This document shows positions 1-8,579 of a stretch of DNA of 64,000 nucleotides, piece after piece. The notes below the pieces were generated by a model that saw only the letters and a program-made list of their open reading frames with translations, ran no database searches and was not told where the DNA came from. Numbering within the stretch: position 1 is the first letter of the stretch; every line of letters begins with the position of its first letter. Origin of the DNA: Clostridium sp. AM22-11AC (GTDB lineage Bacteria; Bacillota; Clostridia; Lachnospirales; Lachnospiraceae); contig NZ_QUCM01000018.1 of NCBI RefSeq assembly GCF_003473545.1, positions 12,765 to 76,764 of the forward strand. Direction: 5' to 3'. Both the position numbers and the translations under genes were made by a program.

Positions 1-1090
1 TCCTTCCGGTTCCTTTGATCCCCGTTTTGTGGTCAGCGGTGAGATCAGCACCATTTATAAGAAAAACGGCCGTACACGGAAAGTGCACAGCCTGATTCTG
101 CTTCCAGGACTTGAGGCTGCAGACCGTCTTTCAGGAGAACTGGAAAAAATTGGAAATATTCATTCTGACGGACGCCCTATTTTAGGACTGGACTGCCATG
201 ACCTGTTAGATATGACCCTTTCTGTATGCCCGGATGCCATGTACATTCCCGCTCATATCTGGACCCCTCATTTCTCTGTGTTCGGGGCATTTTCCGGCTT
301 TAACAGTATGGAAGAATGTTTCGAGGAATTAACACCCCATATCCATGCTGTAGAAACCGGTCTTTCCTCTGATCCGCCAATGAACTGGAGTGTACCCTCT
401 TTAAACCGGTACCAGCTGATTTCCAATTCCGATGCCCACTCTCCTTCCAAGCTTGGAAGAGAAGCAACCTTACTGGATATCAGTTTGTCCTATAAAAATC
501 TGTACACTGCCATCCAGACCGGCAAAGGACTCGCCGGTACACTGGAATTCTTCCCACAGGAAGGGAAATATTTTATGGACGGCCACAGAAAATGCGGTGT
601 ATGCCTGTCACCTGAAGAGGCCATCAAATTAAATGGCATCTGCCCGGTATGCGGTAAGAAGCTTACCACCGGGGTATTGCACCGGGTACAGGATCTGGCG
701 GCACTGCCTGCACCTGACCTGTTTTCCAATACGCAGGCTGCCTCTGCAAAACCGCTGACAGACACTCCTTTTTCTGTTTCCAAAGGATCCGACCAAACAT
801 CTGCCATACACCTCCCCTTTGAAAGCATTTCCCCGTTGCCGGAACTGATCGCTGCTGCAGAAGGTTTCTCTCCTTCCAGCGTAAAAGTGACCCGGATCTA
901 TGAAACACTTTTAAACGAACTTGGAAATGAATTTTTCTTATTAAGAGAAGCTGAAACATCTGATATTACGGCTGTTTCATCTGAAAATATTGCAGATGCT
1001 ATTACCTGCCTGCGTCAGGGAAAAGTTCGTTGGAATCCCGGCTTTGACGGACAGTTCGGCACGATGGAGCTGGTACATCCTTTTCGCTAG
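1..1090 (+). CDS. Endonuclease Q family protein (PHP domain), 3' part
   Basis: The open frame runs in from the left edge (frame starting at base 2), so the N-terminus is missing; the GTG at 29 is internal. Endonuclease Q nicks DNA 5' of deaminated bases such as uracil and hypoxanthine. Visible features are the conserved stretch SGEISTIYKKNGRTRKVH, PHP-type metal ligands around LGLDCHDLLD, a PAHIWTP motif, an SNSDAHS motif near residue 135, and a four-cysteine zinc finger (CGVC...CPVCG, about residues 190-210) that marks EndoQ within the PHP superfamily. The final ~120 residues are less conserved. It ends exactly where the convergent prpF-like gene ends (stop codons abut at 1090/1091). The family is best known from archaea and some Firmicutes; activity on particular bases is inferred. 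Family assignment is fairly sure. Confidence 0.8.
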   Translation, partial: PSGSFDPRFVVSGEISTIYKKNGRTRKVHSLILLPGLEAADRLSGELEKIGNIHSDGRPILGLDCHDLLDMTLSVCPDAMYIPAHIWTPHFSVFGAFSGFNSMEECFEELTPHIHAVETGLSSDPPMNWSVPSLNRYQLISNSDAHSPSKLGREATLLDISLSYKNLYTAIQTGKGLAGTLEFFPQEGKYFMDGHRKCGVCLSPEEAIKLNGICPVCGKKLTTGVLHRVQDLAALPAPDLFSNTQAASAKPLTDTPFSVSKGSDQTSAIHLPFESISPLPELIAAAEGFSPSSVKVTRIYETLLNELGNEFFLLREAETSDITAVSSENIADAITCLRQGKVRWNPGFDGQFGTMELVHPFR

Positions 1091-2248
1091 TTAAATTCTA
1101 ACTAATGCCACGCCATCCAGTAAAAGATTTGCTGTGCGGAACCCAAATGTGTCTTCGATCACTAACGTTTTGCCCCTTTCTTCTCTGTAATCCACGCCAC
1201 ATTCAAGGGTCCCGCCTGCATGACCAATACGCAGATACTGTGTATCTGCACCCTTTTTCAAAACCTGTTCCACTATACTTCCCGGCACTACTGCCGCTGC
1301 AGCTGTACACATGGCACCGGTCATTGCATAACTTGGATGGGCTTTCTGCATAGACATCATGCGGGAAAGAAGATCGATTTCTTCCTTTTTTATCATTTTT
1401 CCATCAGAAGTAATATAATCATCTGCCTCAGCTACGAAAGTCATTTTAGGGATTCCCGGTGTTTCCCATGCAGATTTCTTATAGTCACTGATCAGTCCCA
1501 GCTTAACAGCAGCAAGACCTCTTACTGTTTCCAAAAGTTCCAGCTTTTCCTCATCTGCATTTATTTCTTCAGGAAGTTCCTTTCCGCTAAGTCCCAGATC
1601 CTCTGCCTTTACAAATACAAGGGGATTAGCTGCGTCAATGATGGACACTTCTATGGATCCCATTCCAGGTACTTCCAAAACATCTACTGCTTTTCCCGTT
1701 GGAAGAAGTCCCTTTTTAAGGGTTCCAGCCGGATCTATAAATTTTAACTTTATAGGAGAAGCTGATACCGGTACCCCTGCGATCTTAAAATCTCCCTGGT
1801 ATACAACCTTGCCCCCTTCTGTCTTTACATCAGCAGCAATGACTTTATCCGTATTTGTATTAAAGATCCTGACTGTAGTCATTCCTTCCTTTGCATTTAC
1901 CAGACCTTTTTCAATAGCAAATGGTCCTACTCCTGAAGAAATATTTCCGCAGTTTCCTTTGTAGCTTACTACAGGTTTGTCCACAGACACCTGGGCAAAT
2001 GTATAATCTACATCTGCATCTGACCGGTCTGACTTCTTTATGATTGCTACTTTACTTGTAACAGATTGGGAACCACCTAAACCATCGATCTGTTTCTGAT
2101 CCGGACTTCCCATTAAACGCAGTAATATTTTGTCCCATTCATTATGATCTTCCGGAAGATCCTCTTCCAGAAGATATACGCCTTTACTTGTTCCGCCTCT
2201 CATAAGCGTTACAGGAAGTTTCAAAATATGATCATCTTTTCCCTGCAT
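1091..2248 (-). CDS. PrpF-family isomerase (DUF453)
   Basis: 385 aa from the ATG at 2248, chosen because AAGGAG lies 8-9 nt upstream; an upstream in-frame extension to 2341 has no such site. The family includes 2-methylaconitate cis-trans isomerase (PrpF) and 4-oxalomesaconate tautomerase, cofactor-free enzymes with two diaminopimelate-epimerase-like halves. The N-terminal PVTLMRGGTSKGVYL and the GLGGSQSVTSKVAI and GNCGNISSGVGPFAIE motifs are diagnostic; the catalytic Cys is expected in GNCGN. No methylcitrate genes (prpB, prpC, prpD) are nearby, so the substrate is not known; another unsaturated tricarboxylate is possible. A LysR gene is transcribed divergently and probably controls it. Confidence 0.85.
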   Translation of the reverse strand: MQGKDDHILKLPVTLMRGGTSKGVYLLEEDLPEDHNEWDKILLRLMGSPDQKQIDGLGGSQSVTSKVAIIKKSDRSDADVDYTFAQVSVDKPVVSYKGNCGNISSGVGPFAIEKGLVNAKEGMTTVRIFNTNTDKVIAADVKTEGGKVVYQGDFKIAGVPVSASPIKLKFIDPAGTLKKGLLPTGKAVDVLEVPGMGSIEVSIIDAANPLVFVKAEDLGLSGKELPEEINADEEKLELLETVRGLAAVKLGLISDYKKSAWETPGIPKMTFVAEADDYITSDGKMIKKEEIDLLSRMMSMQKAHPSYAMTGAMCTAAAAVVPGSIVEQVLKKGADTQYLRIGHAGGTLECGVDYREERGKTLVIEDTFGFRTANLLLDGVALVRI

Positions 2249-2375
2249 AATTAAAATGCTCCTTATACCCAGTAATATTAAGCAGCTGGCCTTACTGCTG
2301 TTTCCGGTACCGTACCTTTTGATGATTTCATCATAGCACACCGCGATAAGGAATTGAAATTCATTATTTTCATTA

Positions 2376-2400
2376 AAACTATTCCTTTTATCAATAGTTT
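2376..2400. promoter_or_regulatory. Candidate LysR operator between prpF-like gene and lysR
   Basis: The inverted repeat AAACTATT-N9-AATAGTTT has perfect 8-bp arms and contains a T-N11-A core of the kind LysR regulators bind. It lies in the divergent intergenic region, about 55 bp before the lysR start. Confidence 0.5.
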
Positions 2401-2454
2401 TTGATATGATAAAAAGCAGAAAAATAATACATCCCAGAAAGGAACTGGTACCCT

Positions 2455-3363
2455 ATGGATTTTAAAGACCTGTCCTATGTAATAGCGATTGCCAAAACAC
2501 AGAATATTACAAAAGCTGCCGATATGCTTTATGTGACACAGCCGACTCTCACCAAATTCCTTCAAAATCTTGAGCGGGAAATGGGACAGAAATTGTTTAA
2601 AAAATTAGGAAACCGCTTTGTTTTAACATATGCCGGGGAACGTTATGTAGCGAAAGCCACCGAAATTTTAAACCTGAAAAAAGAATTAGACCAGGAGATG
2701 GGAGACATTATACGGCAGAATGCCGGTCTTTTAAAAATTGCTTTTCCAACCATGCGTGGAACTTATATGCTTCCCTGTACACTTCCTATTTTCCGAAGTT
2801 TATATCCCCATGTACGTCTGGAGATCAGAGAAGCACATTCCAGTCTTTTAGAGGGAATGCTTTTAAATGGGGATGCTGATCTTGCATTCTTTAACCTGCC
2901 TGTAAAAAACCCTGATATTGATTATCAGATCATCAGTCATGAAGAAGTTGTCCTTGTACTCGGCAATGACCACCCTTTAAAAAATAAAGGTATAAAAAAA
3001 GAAGGCTGCAAATATCCCTGGCTTGACCTGAAGCTTTTGGAAAATGAGCCTTTTATCCTGCAGCCACCGGATCAAAGGACCCGTCAAACGGTGGATCAAT
3101 TGTTTAAATCCTGCCATATCCATCCTCAAATATGCCTTCAGACCGGTAACATTCCTGCTGCTGCGGAACTTGCCTCCCAGGGATATGGAGCCTGTTTTGT
3201 AACAGAAACCCATTTAAAACATATTCCTTTTAAGAAAAAACCTGTGCTTTTTTCTGTTGGCACCCCAAATACAACTGTTGATTTTGTTGCAGCCTTCAGA
3301 AAAGGAAGCTATCTGTCTTATCATGCTCAGGAATATATTAAGATCGTCCGGGATTTTACATGA
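2455..3363 (+). CDS. LysR-family transcriptional regulator
   Basis: 302 aa, the usual LTTR length. The winged HTH occupies residues 1-60 (FKDLSYVIAIAKTQNITKAA, then YVTQPTLTKFLQNLEREMG), followed by a linker helix and a periplasmic-binding-like effector domain from about residue 90. The ATG at 2455 follows AGAAAGGA. It is divergent from the PrpF-family gene, the classical LTTR arrangement, so it likely activates that gene in response to a small carboxylate; the inducer cannot be read from the sequence. Confidence 0.9.
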   Translation: MDFKDLSYVIAIAKTQNITKAADMLYVTQPTLTKFLQNLEREMGQKLFKKLGNRFVLTYAGERYVAKATEILNLKKELDQEMGDIIRQNAGLLKIAFPTMRGTYMLPCTLPIFRSLYPHVRLEIREAHSSLLEGMLLNGDADLAFFNLPVKNPDIDYQIISHEEVVLVLGNDHPLKNKGIKKEGCKYPWLDLKLLENEPFILQPPDQRTRQTVDQLFKSCHIHPQICLQTGNIPAAAELASQGYGACFVTETHLKHIPFKKKPVLFSVGTPNTTVDFVAAFRKGSYLSYHAQEYIKIVRDFT

Positions 3364-3375
3364 TTTTTCTAGTAC

Positions 3376-3403
3376 GCAAAAATCCCCCTGCAGCCGCAGG
3401 GGG
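3376..3403 (-). terminator. Rho-independent terminator of the citrate synthase/IDH operon
   Basis: On the minus strand a perfect 8-bp stem (CCCCCTGC/GCAGGGGG, 4-nt loop) is followed by ATTTTTGC, 25 nt after the isocitrate dehydrogenase stop. Confidence 0.85.
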
Positions 3404-3427
3404 ACAGGAATTTACATATAATTAATT

Positions 3428-4426
3428 TTACAGATGTGCAATAATAGCCTTCTCATATTCAATGGTTGTAGCAGTTCCGCCTATATCTGGTGTAAGAACG
3501 CTTCCGTCCTCCAGCACCAGGTCTACTGCCTTGCGGATCTTGGCAGCAACGTCTTTCTTTCCGATATGCTCTAACAGCATACATGCAGACCATAAGAACG
3601 CAGTTGGGTTTGCAATTCCCTGTCCTGCAATATCAGGGGCACTGCCGTGAACTGCCTCGAACATGGCGAAATCTTTACCCAAGTTGCTGGATGGAAGAAG
3701 TCCCAGACCTCCGATGAGGCCACTGACCAGATCAGATAAAACATCGCCATACAGGTTTTCTGTTACGATAATATCAAATTTTTCAGGATGCATAACCAGC
3801 TGCATAGCCACATTGTCTACGATCTTATCATCTGCTTCAATATCCGGATATTCCTTGCTGATATCATAGAAGATATCGCGGAACATTCCGTCTGCCATTT
3901 TCATGATATTTGCCTTATGAACGCAGGTCACTTTCTTACGTTTATGGCTTACTGCATAGTCGAAAGCAGCGCGGATGATACGCTCACAGCATTTTCTGGT
4001 AATGATCTTAATAGAATGAACCGTATCCTTATCGATCATCTCTTCTACGCCTGCATACAGATCCTCTGTATTTTCGCGGAAGATAACAATATCTACATTT
4101 TCAAATGCAGTCTTTACAGCAGAGTTTGTCTTTGCTGGACGGATATTTGCGTAAAGATCATACTTCTTTCTTAAAGTAACATTTAAAGAACGGAAGCCCT
4201 TTCCTAAAGGAGTTGTAATAGGGGACTTTAATAAAATGTGGGTCTTTTCCATAGAAGCATAGCCCTCTTTCGGGATCAGTTCACCATGCGCTTCGTATTC
4301 TGCAGCACCTACATTAAATACCTCATAGTTTAAATCTGCCCCAGCTGCGTCTAAGATCCTTAAAACGCAATCTGTGATCTCCGGTCCGATTCCATCGCCT
4401 TTAAATACTGTAATTGTGTCTGCCAT
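3428..4426 (-). CDS. icd: Isocitrate dehydrogenase, NAD-type
   Basis: 332 aa, the short form of the isocitrate/isopropylmalate dehydrogenase family. It decarboxylates isocitrate to 2-oxoglutarate. Motifs: GDGIGPEI at the N-terminus, RENTEDLYAGVE near residue 120, TENLYGDVLSDL near 225 (metal-binding aspartates), and EAVHGSAPDIAGQGIANP near 265. The HGSAPDIAG context, with Asp-Ile where NADP enzymes have Lys-Tyr, points to NAD. The gene begins 2 nt after the citrate synthase stop, so the two are translationally linked. Isopropylmalate dehydrogenase is less likely given the neighbours and the RENTED motif. Confidence 0.9.
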   Translation of the reverse strand: MADTITVFKGDGIGPEITDCVLRILDAAGADLNYEVFNVGAAEYEAHGELIPKEGYASMEKTHILLKSPITTPLGKGFRSLNVTLRKKYDLYANIRPAKTNSAVKTAFENVDIVIFRENTEDLYAGVEEMIDKDTVHSIKIITRKCCERIIRAAFDYAVSHKRKKVTCVHKANIMKMADGMFRDIFYDISKEYPDIEADDKIVDNVAMQLVMHPEKFDIIVTENLYGDVLSDLVSGLIGGLGLLPSSNLGKDFAMFEAVHGSAPDIAGQGIANPTAFLWSACMLLEHIGKKDVAAKIRKAVDLVLEDGSVLTPDIGGTATTIEYEKAIIAHL

Positions 4427-4428
4427 CT

Positions 4429-5769
4429 CTATCTCTCCTCCATTGCTGTATATTCTTTATTATCACCTACATACTTGGTTGCAGGACGCATGATCCTTCC
4501 ATCATAAAGCTTGTTTTCAATGTTATGGGCAACCCAGCCGACCATACGGCTGCACACAAATAATGGTGTGTAAAGATCTCTCGGGATACCTAACATTTCA
4601 TAAGCAAAACCGCTGTAATAATCTACATTAGTAGGAAGTGCAACTCCCTTGCGCTCTTTCATAGTCTCTAAGGCAATACGTTCAAACCTCTGACGGAAAT
4701 CAAATTCCGTCATCATCTTCTTTTCCTTTGCTACTTCCAAGCAGCGTGCCCTTAACATTTCTGCACGAGGATCGGAAATGGTATAAACTGCATGGCCAAA
4801 TCCATATACAAGACCGGTACGGTCATATAACTCACCATCCATCAGCTTATTAACAGCTGTTTTGATCTTCTTATCATCTGCGGTATATCCGCCGGTTTCT
4901 TCCAGAACCGCATCCATCATTTCCGCAACCTTGATATTTGCACCGCCGTGTCTCGGTCCCTTCATGGAACCAATACTTCCGCAGACAGTGGAATAGATAT
5001 CGGTGCCTGTAGAAGAGATCACTACATTGGTAAATGTGGAGTTGTTACCACCGCCGTGATCTGCATGAAGCATGAGAATGGTATCTAACAGTCTTGCCTC
5101 TTTATCAGAAAACTTCTGGTCTTTTCTCAATAAACTTAAGAAGTTTTCAGCAATGGAGTATTTCGGGTTTGCATAGTGGATAAATAAGCTGTCTCTGTTG
5201 TAATAATGAACTTTGCTCTGATATGCATAGCAGGCGATCGACGGAAGCTTTGCCATCAGGTTAATACCTTTTACCAGGGTTTCATATACATCCGTGTTAT
5301 CCGGGTCATCATCGTAATTGTATAAAGTAAGAACTGCATCCTGAAGCTTGTTCATCAGGTTTCTGCCAGGCATACGCAACAGGTTCATTTCCACAAATTC
5401 ATCCGGGATCTCATAGCAGTCAGTTAAGATATTTCGGAAATGCTCCAGTTCCGCTTTCTTTGGCAGATATCCAAAGAGAAGAAGGAAGCAGACTTCCTCA
5501 TAACCAAAATGACTGTCCCCTTTACCTTTTACCAGGTCTTCTACATCATAGCCTCTGTAGTAAAGCTTTCCTGGAATAGCCTGGATGCCTCCCTCTGGAG
5601 TTTCGTCATAGCCCACAACATCTGCCACACGGGTAAGTCCTACTCTTACACCGGTGCCGTCTTCATTTCGAAGACCTTTCTTTACATTGTATTCTTTATA
5701 CCATTTATTTGGAATATCCGTATAATTCTGGGATTTTCCATAAAACTGTGCAAGATAACTATCTTTCAT
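4429..5769 (-). CDS. gltA: Citrate synthase
   Basis: 446 aa; it condenses acetyl-CoA with oxaloacetate. The first ~50 residues are an extension beyond the small Gram-positive CitZ type. Catalytic signatures are HADHGGGNNSTF (about residue 237), GPRHGGAN, YGFGHAVY (active-site His) and the C-terminal NVDYYSGFAYEMLGIP with the catalytic Asp. The gene lies between the hydratase and isocitrate dehydrogenase genes in one operon, giving three consecutive steps from oxaloacetate to 2-oxoglutarate, most likely for glutamate synthesis in an anaerobe. A 2-methylcitrate synthase is the main alternative, but the partners favour citrate. Confidence 0.93.
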   Translation of the reverse strand: MKDSYLAQFYGKSQNYTDIPNKWYKEYNVKKGLRNEDGTGVRVGLTRVADVVGYDETPEGGIQAIPGKLYYRGYDVEDLVKGKGDSHFGYEEVCFLLLFGYLPKKAELEHFRNILTDCYEIPDEFVEMNLLRMPGRNLMNKLQDAVLTLYNYDDDPDNTDVYETLVKGINLMAKLPSIACYAYQSKVHYYNRDSLFIHYANPKYSIAENFLSLLRKDQKFSDKEARLLDTILMLHADHGGGNNSTFTNVVISSTGTDIYSTVCGSIGSMKGPRHGGANIKVAEMMDAVLEETGGYTADDKKIKTAVNKLMDGELYDRTGLVYGFGHAVYTISDPRAEMLRARCLEVAKEKKMMTEFDFRQRFERIALETMKERKGVALPTNVDYYSGFAYEMLGIPRDLYTPLFVCSRMVGWVAHNIENKLYDGRIMRPATKYVGDNKEYTAMEER

Positions 5770-5823
5770 AACCTGTTCTCCTCTCCCGGCATGTTCTCCT
5801 ACTGCTGTCGCTTTTGCGTATGA

Positions 5824-8136
5824 TCAATGTCTGTTCCGGTTATAATTAATAAGGCATCCGGCCTTAACAATGGCTCTTTCTTCCGGTGTCATATCTGCAA
5901 TATAAAGATTTAACTCTTTGATTTCTGCCTTTGCATCTTTTCCGTTTCCAAGGACATATGCCTTAATGGAACTTAAATCCCCATCCAACGCTTTTCTCAC
6001 TCCCGGAACGTAGATATAATCACCTACTTCAAAGTCAGGATCTGCTTCCATCTGGAATGGCAGCATGCCCCAGTTCATAACATTGGAGCGGTATCTCTTG
6101 GTTGCATATTCCTTACAGATATTTGCAAGTCCGCCGATGACTCTCTGGCAGCTGGCTGCCTGCTCTCTTGCAGAGCCGTCACCAGGCTTTACTGCATATA
6201 CCATACTTCCTACTTCTGTATCTTTTACGGAAACATTTTCATTTCCAGAAATAGTCCTGATGGCTGCAAATACATTTGCAAGATCTGGTTCTAATGCCAG
6301 TTCTTTTTCTTCGCCCTCAGCTACTCTTGCTTTTTCTAATTTATCTACTTCTTTGGTCCGTCCTACATACTCCGGATCTCTTCTGGATAAGGTGAACTCT
6401 GCCAGTCCCAGTGGATTGGAACGATAGGAAGAAGTTTCACCAGATGGGATCAGTTCATCGGTAGTTGTTACCGGGTCCATGATCTTGGAGCAAACCTTTA
6501 AGAGGATATTATCTGTTAATGGGCTCATCTCCGGCCAGTCTTTGATATTTGGACCATATACAAGGGATTTCTCCTCTTCTGCCTTACCAAAGCCCTGATA
6601 TACACGGTTCTTGTAAGACTTATCATCAAAGTCATATTCCGGAATATCATTCCAGCAGTCTAACTCCCATGCAGAGGTAAGTTTTCCTCCGTTTGCTGCT
6701 GTTGCTGCAATAGAACGGGCATCCATCAGTGCTACCGCTGCCATTTGTCCGTTTCCTGGCTTGCTTCCTTCACGGTTCGGGAAGTTTCTGGTGGTGTGGC
6801 GGATACTTAAACCATTGTTGCAAGGTGTATCGCCTGCGCCAAAGCAAGGTCCGCAGAAAGCGGTACGGATGATAGCGCCTGCATCCATCAGGTCTGAAAT
6901 AGCGCCTTTCTTTACCAGGTCTGAGAATACCGGCTGGGAAGAAGGATAAACAGCCAGTGAAAATTCATCACAGCCACAGTTCTTTCCACGAAGGGCATGT
7001 GCTGCTTCGATCACATTGGTATAGTTTCCGCCTGCACAGCCTGCGATAATTCCCTGCTGTACCATCAGGTCATTTCCAACTACTTTATCAAGAAGTGTGA
7101 AATGCGCTTTTCCTCCGGATACCTTTTCAGCATCCATTTCTACCATATGAAGGATATCCTTCATATTTGCCTTTAATTCGTCGATCTCAAATGCATTGCT
7201 TGGATGGAAGGGAAGGGCGATCATTGGCTTTACGGTACTTAAGTCTACATAAACACAGCCATCGTAGTAAGCCACATCTGCAGGATCCAGTTTCTTGTAA
7301 TCTGCCTCTCTGTGATGCTTTGCCAGGTAATTTCTGGTATCTTCATCCGTTCTCCAGATGGAGGTTAAGCAGGTGGTCTCTGTAGTCATTACGTCTACGC
7401 CATTTCTGTAATCGGTAGTCATAGAAGCAACACCAGGTCCAACAAATTCCATTACTTTATTCTTTACATATCCATTTTTAAATACCGCACGGATGATGGC
7501 CAGCGCAATATCCTGTGGACCGGTACCAGGTTTTGGACATCCGTCTAAATAAACTGCGATCACACCCGGATAAGCTACATCATATGTATCGCGAAGCAGC
7601 TGTTTTACCAGTTCGCCGCCGCCTTCGCCGATTGCCATGGTTCCTAAAGCGCCGTAACGGGTATGGCTGTCAGATCCTAAGATCATCTTTCCGCAGCCTG
7701 CCATCATTTCTCTCATGTACTGATGAATGACTGCGATATGAGGTGGAACGTAGATGCCGCCGTATTTCTTTGCAGCGGAAAGACCAAACATGTGGTCATC
7801 TTCGTTAATGGTTCCGCCTACTGCACAAAGTGTATTATGGCAATTAGTCAGGACGTAGGGGATCGGGAACTTTTCCATACCGGACGCTTTGGCTGTCTGG
7901 ACAATTCCTACGAATGTAATATCATGGGATGCCATGCTGTCAAAACGGATCTTTAAATGTTCCATGTTATCAGCTGTATTGTGGGCGCTTAAAATAGAAT
8001 AAGCAATGGTTCCCTTTTTTGCAGCTTCTTTATCTGCTTTCTTTCCTGTAAGGGCTTCTACTTTAACGCTTTCCTGTTCCGGTACGATTTCTTTTCCATT
8101 TACAAGATAAATACCACCATCATATAATGATACCAT
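5824..8136 (-). CDS. Aconitase-superfamily hydratase (YbhJ-like), probable aconitase
   Basis: 770 aa. It belongs to the aconitase fold but to the divergent YbhJ-type group usually annotated only as hydratase. Cys ligands for a [4Fe-4S] cluster are visible in [13 protein letters not shown] (about residue 375) and [10 protein letters not shown] (about 435); [21 protein letters not shown] (about 165) is the substrate/cluster-binding stretch, and a C-terminal swivelling domain follows residue 600. As first gene of the operon with citrate synthase and IDH it most likely interconverts citrate and isocitrate. AGGAGG stands 7-8 nt before the ATG. Substrate assignment is inference from context. Confidence 0.85.
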   Translation of the reverse strand: MVSLYDGGIYLVNGKEIVPEQESVKVEALTGKKADKEAAKKGTIAYSILSAHNTADNMEHLKIRFDSMASHDITFVGIVQTAKASGMEKFPIPYVLTNCHNTLCAVGGTINEDDHMFGLSAAKKYGGIYVPPHIAVIHQYMREMMAGCGKMILGSDSHTRYGALGTMAIGEGGGELVKQLLRDTYDVAYPGVIAVYLDGCPKPGTGPQDIALAIIRAVFKNGYVKNKVMEFVGPGVASMTTDYRNGVDVMTTETTCLTSIWRTDEDTRNYLAKHHREADYKKLDPADVAYYDGCVYVDLSTVKPMIALPFHPSNAFEIDELKANMKDILHMVEMDAEKVSGGKAHFTLLDKVVGNDLMVQQGIIAGCAGGNYTNVIEAAHALRGKNCGCDEFSLAVYPSSQPVFSDLVKKGAISDLMDAGAIIRTAFCGPCFGAGDTPCNNGLSIRHTTRNFPNREGSKPGNGQMAAVALMDARSIAATAANGGKLTSAWELDCWNDIPEYDFDDKSYKNRVYQGFGKAEEEKSLVYGPNIKDWPEMSPLTDNILLKVCSKIMDPVTTTDELIPSGETSSYRSNPLGLAEFTLSRRDPEYVGRTKEVDKLEKARVAEGEEKELALEPDLANVFAAIRTISGNENVSVKDTEVGSMVYAVKPGDGSAREQAASCQRVIGGLANICKEYATKRYRSNVMNWGMLPFQMEADPDFEVGDYIYVPGVRKALDGDLSSIKAYVLGNGKDAKAEIKELNLYIADMTPEERAIVKAGCLINYNRNRH

Positions 8137-8231
8137 TTTTCTACCTCCTGATTTCCGCTCACAAAGGGTTTTTGTCGTTCATGTTAAAATGTACTTACCT
8201 TACTTCGCGGCTTTGTTCGTCGTTGCTTCAT

Positions 8232-8260
8232 ACTATAAACCAATTATTTTCATTTGTCCA
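8232..8260 (-). promoter_or_regulatory. Predicted sigma-A promoter of the hydratase operon
   Basis: On the minus strand TGGACA and TATAGT are separated by 17 nt, about 95 nt before the hydratase start. Confidence 0.55.
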
Positions 8261-8357
8261 GTCTATATATTGTAATTGCTACAGCTTTTTAGTTGTGTTT
8301 CAGAATGTAAGAAGGGGATTTTTGCTGTTAGATGGTATCGCTTTAACGTGTGACAAC

Positions 8358-8421
8358 CAAAAAAAATCCCACTTTCTGGCTTCCAAGGGTTCACCCTTCA
8401 GAAATTCCAGAAAGCGGGATC
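8358..8421 (-). terminator. Terminator downstream of the EF-G-like gene
   Basis: A 14-bp stem (ATCCCACTTTCTGG on the plus strand against CCAGAAAGCGGGAT, one G-T pair) encloses a second small hairpin (AAGGGT-TC-ACCCTT) and is followed on the minus strand by a run of about eight T. It explains most of the 443-nt gene-free stretch 8137-8579, together with the hydratase leader and the inverted repeat at 8482-8575. Confidence 0.8.
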
Positions 8422-8481
8422 TTTCATATATTATCTGTTTTTTATTATCTGTTTTTTCCTTAAACAGATCTTTCTTGAATT

Positions 8482-8575
8482 AGTTACAGTTCAGCCATCA
8501 TCTTTTTGTTTCCATATTCATGAAAACAAGAATCATAGTAGGTTCACCATATGCTGATTTGGATGAACTGTAACT
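8482..8575. repeat. Inverted repeat with AGTTACAGTTCA arms
   Basis: Perfect 12-bp arms AGTTACAGTTCA (8482-8493) and TGAACTGTAACT (8564-8575) flank 70 nt that contains a further imperfect hairpin (TCTTTTTGTTTC with GAAAACAAGA). It lies just after the EF-G-like stop codon. The arm sequence recurs in the compact hairpin at 37704-37732. Confidence 0.6.
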
Positions 8576-8579
8576 TTTA

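Noticed and set aside
8127..8483. 118-codon plus-strand open frame upstream of the hydratase
   Set aside because: It covers the hydratase promoter and the EF-G-like terminator, with no ribosome site or recognisable protein pattern.
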